64,000 bases of DNA from Dugong dugon. Its lineage: Eukaryota; Chordata; Mammalia; Sirenia; Dugongidae. The stretch covers positions 32,258,001 to 32,322,000 of the forward strand of contig CM057465.1 in assembly GCA_030035585.1 (NCBI GenBank). The letters are read 5' to 3'. The position numbers and the translations under genes were made by a program. Positions within the stretch are counted from its first letter, which is position 1. Each line of letters begins with the position of its first letter. Positions 61,615 through 64,000 of the stretch are shown one piece after another. The notes beneath the pieces are model-generated. The model had not been told where the DNA came from. It saw only the letters and a program-made list of their open reading frames with translations, and did no database searches.

Positions 61615-64000
61615 CTGAGGTGCGGGGCTGAGATGGCGGAGTAGTCAGATGCTTCCAGCCATCCCTCTTACAACAAAGACCTGAAAAAACAAGTGATTCT
61701 ATTATATTTGACAATCTATGAGCCCTGAACATCAAAGGCAAAGTTGAGGAATCGGAGTGAGTGGCAGGGGGAGGGAGAAACGGTTCGGAAGCAGCGAGGC
61801 GTTGCCAGACCTGACCTGGCTGTAGACGGAGACCTTCAGGCCAGATCAGCTCATGGTGTATGGTGAGGTAGGCAAGCAGCGGTGCTCAGGAGGTGTTTTC
61901 CACACCAGGAGAGACCCACCAGCAGAGCATCTACTCAGCCATGAAGAACCTGTGAGAAGCAGCCCTCGATCGGCAAAAGATAAGTACTTGTGTCTGGCCT
62001 ACTGTGCGGATCAAAAACACCCCCCTTTGGGAAAAACCTCTCTCCAGTTTACCTCCTGACTCCCTGCTCTGCACTGGGTCTGGGACAACATCAGTGATTG
62101 CCAAGTCCCCGGACTAGAAGTAGGACCCATCATGTGCCCTGAGACATTCTCCCAGCCTTGGAAATGGAAGAAATTAACAAACAGGTGAAAACATAATCTG
62201 CCATCTCCCCTAAGCCAGGAACTCAGGGCAAGGCACCACTCCTTTGCCTAGGCACAGGCAGAAGGGGTCCATGGATTTGAGTGCCTCTACCCCTGCATAG
62301 ACTTGCGTGGGCCCATTTTAACAGTGTAGGCCCTCATTACCACAGTACAACAAGGTATATACTGAAGTCTAACTTCAACTGTTTCAGCTGTAAATTGGGA
62401 GGTTCGTGACATTTGACGCTGCTCTGCCCATTAAGCAGGGTCTTCATATACCCACATCAGGGGCCTGAGGACTGGTGGCTCCACCCATGCCATCTAGCCA
62501 TCTGCAACAGGGGCCCAAGAATAAGCGGTGCCCTCTAGTTCTTACAGCCAACAGCATTGGGTGCCCATAGTGTGGCTGCAAAACACACCCTCCTATGCAC
62601 TCTAGGGAATATGAACATGCTTACCTCCCACACACTCAGGGGTAGCCTTCAGCACCCTACCTTGCTTGAGTGTCCCCCTGCTGTAGCCAGATGCCTGTGC
62701 CTACACCAATCACCCATGCCTGTCTAGGACTGCAGGTGAGATCCTGCACCACAGACTTGGTGGCCGACTACCTGGACACCTGAGCTGAATCCATACAGGA
62801 GGAGTGGGTGGACTCCTGGGTTCAAATACTTAGTGGTAGGTCTGGCCACCTGGTGGCAGGACATTGGAGCTTCAGGTGCACCAGTGATTAGGCTAACTCA
62901 CATGAGCAGCCTATTTGGGCATATCAAAAGAAAACTAAACAAGAAGCTAAGACACAATAAGCAAACATAAAATAAATAAATATAATAACTTATTGATGGC
63001 TTGGAGACAGCAGTCAATATCAAATCACATAAAGAGATAGACCATGATGGCTTCAGCAAGATCCCAAAATAAAGAATCAAGAAACTGTCCAGAGGAAGAT
63101 AATTTCTCGGAATTACCAGAGGCGGAATACAACAGATTAATATACAGAACTCTTTAAGAGATCAGGAAGGAGTACAAAATGCAGACCAAGCAATAGAGGA
63201 ACTTAAGAAGATTAGAGAAGAGCATAATGACAAATTTAACAGGCTGCAAGAATCCATAGAGAGACAGCAATCAGAAATCCAGAAGATTAACAATAAAATT
63301 TCAGAATTATACAACTCAATAGAAAGTCATAGGAGCAGAATTGAGGCAATGGAAGTCAGAATTAGTTAGAATGAAGACAAAGCACTTGACACCAACTTAT
63401 TTGAGAAAAAATCAGATAAAAGAATTTTAAAACAATGAAGAAACCCTAAGAATTATGTGGGTCTCTATCAAGACAAATAACCTACGAGTGATTGGAGTAC
63501 CCAAGCAGTGGGGGATAACAGAAAATAGAAAGAGAATTGAAGATTTGTTGGCAGAAAACTTACCTGATATCATGAAAGATGAGAAGATATCTATCCAAGA
63601 TGCTCATCGAACCCCACATTAGGAAGATCCCAAAAGAAAGTCAACAAGAGATAGTATAATCAAACTTGCCAAAACCAAAGATAGAGAATTTTAAGAGCAG
63701 CTAGGAATAAACAAAATGTCATCTACAAAGGAGAGTCAATACGACTAAGCTCGTACTACTCAGCAGAAACCATGCAGGCAAGATAGCAATGGAATGACAC
63801 ACATAAAGCCTTGAAGGAAAAAAATTTCCAGCCAAGAATTATATATCCAGCAAAACTGTCTCTCAAATATGATGGTGAAATTAGGGCATTTCCAGATAAA
63901 CAGAAGTTTATGGAATTTGCAAAAACCAAACCAAAATTACAAGAAATACTAAAGGGAGACCTCCAGTTAGAAAATCAGTAACATCAGATAACAACCCAAG
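61615..64000 (+). mobile_element. L1 5' UTR and ORF1 region, sense, running off the window
   Basis: Begins near gaggtgcggggctgagatgg with cggagtagtcagatgct, the usual GC-richer L1 5' end, followed by about 1.4 kb of 5' UTR. ORF1 opens at about 63047 (MASARSQNKESRNCPEED), then shows a coiled-coil region (IERQQSEIQKINNKISELY) and a C-terminal part with ETMQAR and FPDKQKFMEFAK. Several stops and frame shifts are visible. The stop near 63979 probably ends ORF1. ORF2 would lie beyond the window. Confidence 0.85.

Larger units (their letters stand above)
57584..64000 (+). other. GLIPR1: GLIPR1 intron 2, left part
   Basis: Starts with the consensus donor gtaagt. No sequence resembling the next CAP exon occurs before the window ends. 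Named repeats are listed separately. 58307-58959, 59206-59349, 61065-61302 and 61489-61614 hold nothing I recognise, apart from a possible MIR/L2 scrap near 58530 (gtgtgccaggccctctgcca). Confidence 0.8.

Noticed and set aside
59366-64000. Antisense L1 3' part followed by sense L1 5' part could be one 5'-inverted (twin-primed) L1.
   Set aside because: The antisense L1 has its own target duplication ending at 61064, and about 390 bp of non-L1 DNA (excluding the SINE) separates the two, so they are independent insertions.

Overview
This window is mammalian nuclear DNA, almost certainly from an afrotherian and most likely elephant or a close relative. The main evidence is more than two dozen tRNA-derived SINEs of the AfroSINE type (head like ctggtggtgcagtggtta, tail like gagtcggaatcgactcgatgg), several pieces of a partner RTE-class LINE, and ordinary eutherian repeats (L1, L2, MIR, MaLR and ERVL LTRs, a MER5A-like element). 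It is not bacterial and holds no operon, CRISPR array or phage. The species assignment is inference from repeat content.

Two protein-coding genes are recognised, both on the + strand and both members of the CAP/GLIPR1 family that lies in tandem on human chromosome 12q21 (GLIPR1L1-GLIPR1L2-GLIPR1-KRR1). GLIPR1L2 supplies its last three coding exons: 86 nt at 7119-7204, a 27-nt microexon at 30266-30292, and a terminal exon at 30375-30823 that encodes a transmembrane segment and a Glu/Lys-rich tail. Its earlier exons lie upstream of the window. GLIPR1 begins at 56366 behind a TATA-like box; exons 1 (56366-56539) and 2 (57338-57583) are present and the rest lies beyond the right edge. One processed pseudogene, EMC2 on the minus strand (46160-47388), lies between them. 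No other real gene was found.

Layout: 1-7118 is a GLIPR1L2 intron with several SINEs. 7205-30265 is one 23-kb intron packed with nested repeats: a minisatellite split by an inverted-repeat element that is itself split by an RTE piece; a long antisense L1 broken by SINEs, a rearranged RTE LINE and a MaLR LTR; a second antisense L1; an intact tRNA-Gly-headed SINE; then MLT1-like, HAL1/L1-like and MLT2-like elements. 30824-56258 is intergenic, with same-site SINE clusters, an RTE tail, solo LTRs, the EMC2 pseudogene, a 1.24-kb direct duplication, L1 tails and an L2. 57584-64000 is GLIPR1 intron 2, holding a DNA transposon, SINEs, a 5'-truncated antisense L1 and the 5' half of a sense L1 that runs off the end.

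The strongest biological story is how the transposons fit together. The RTE LINE, the AfroSINEs and a tRNA-Gly-headed SINE share sequence at both the LINE 5' region and the LINE 3' tail, so the SINEs look like composites parasitising the RTE machinery. I found no clearly novel gene system.
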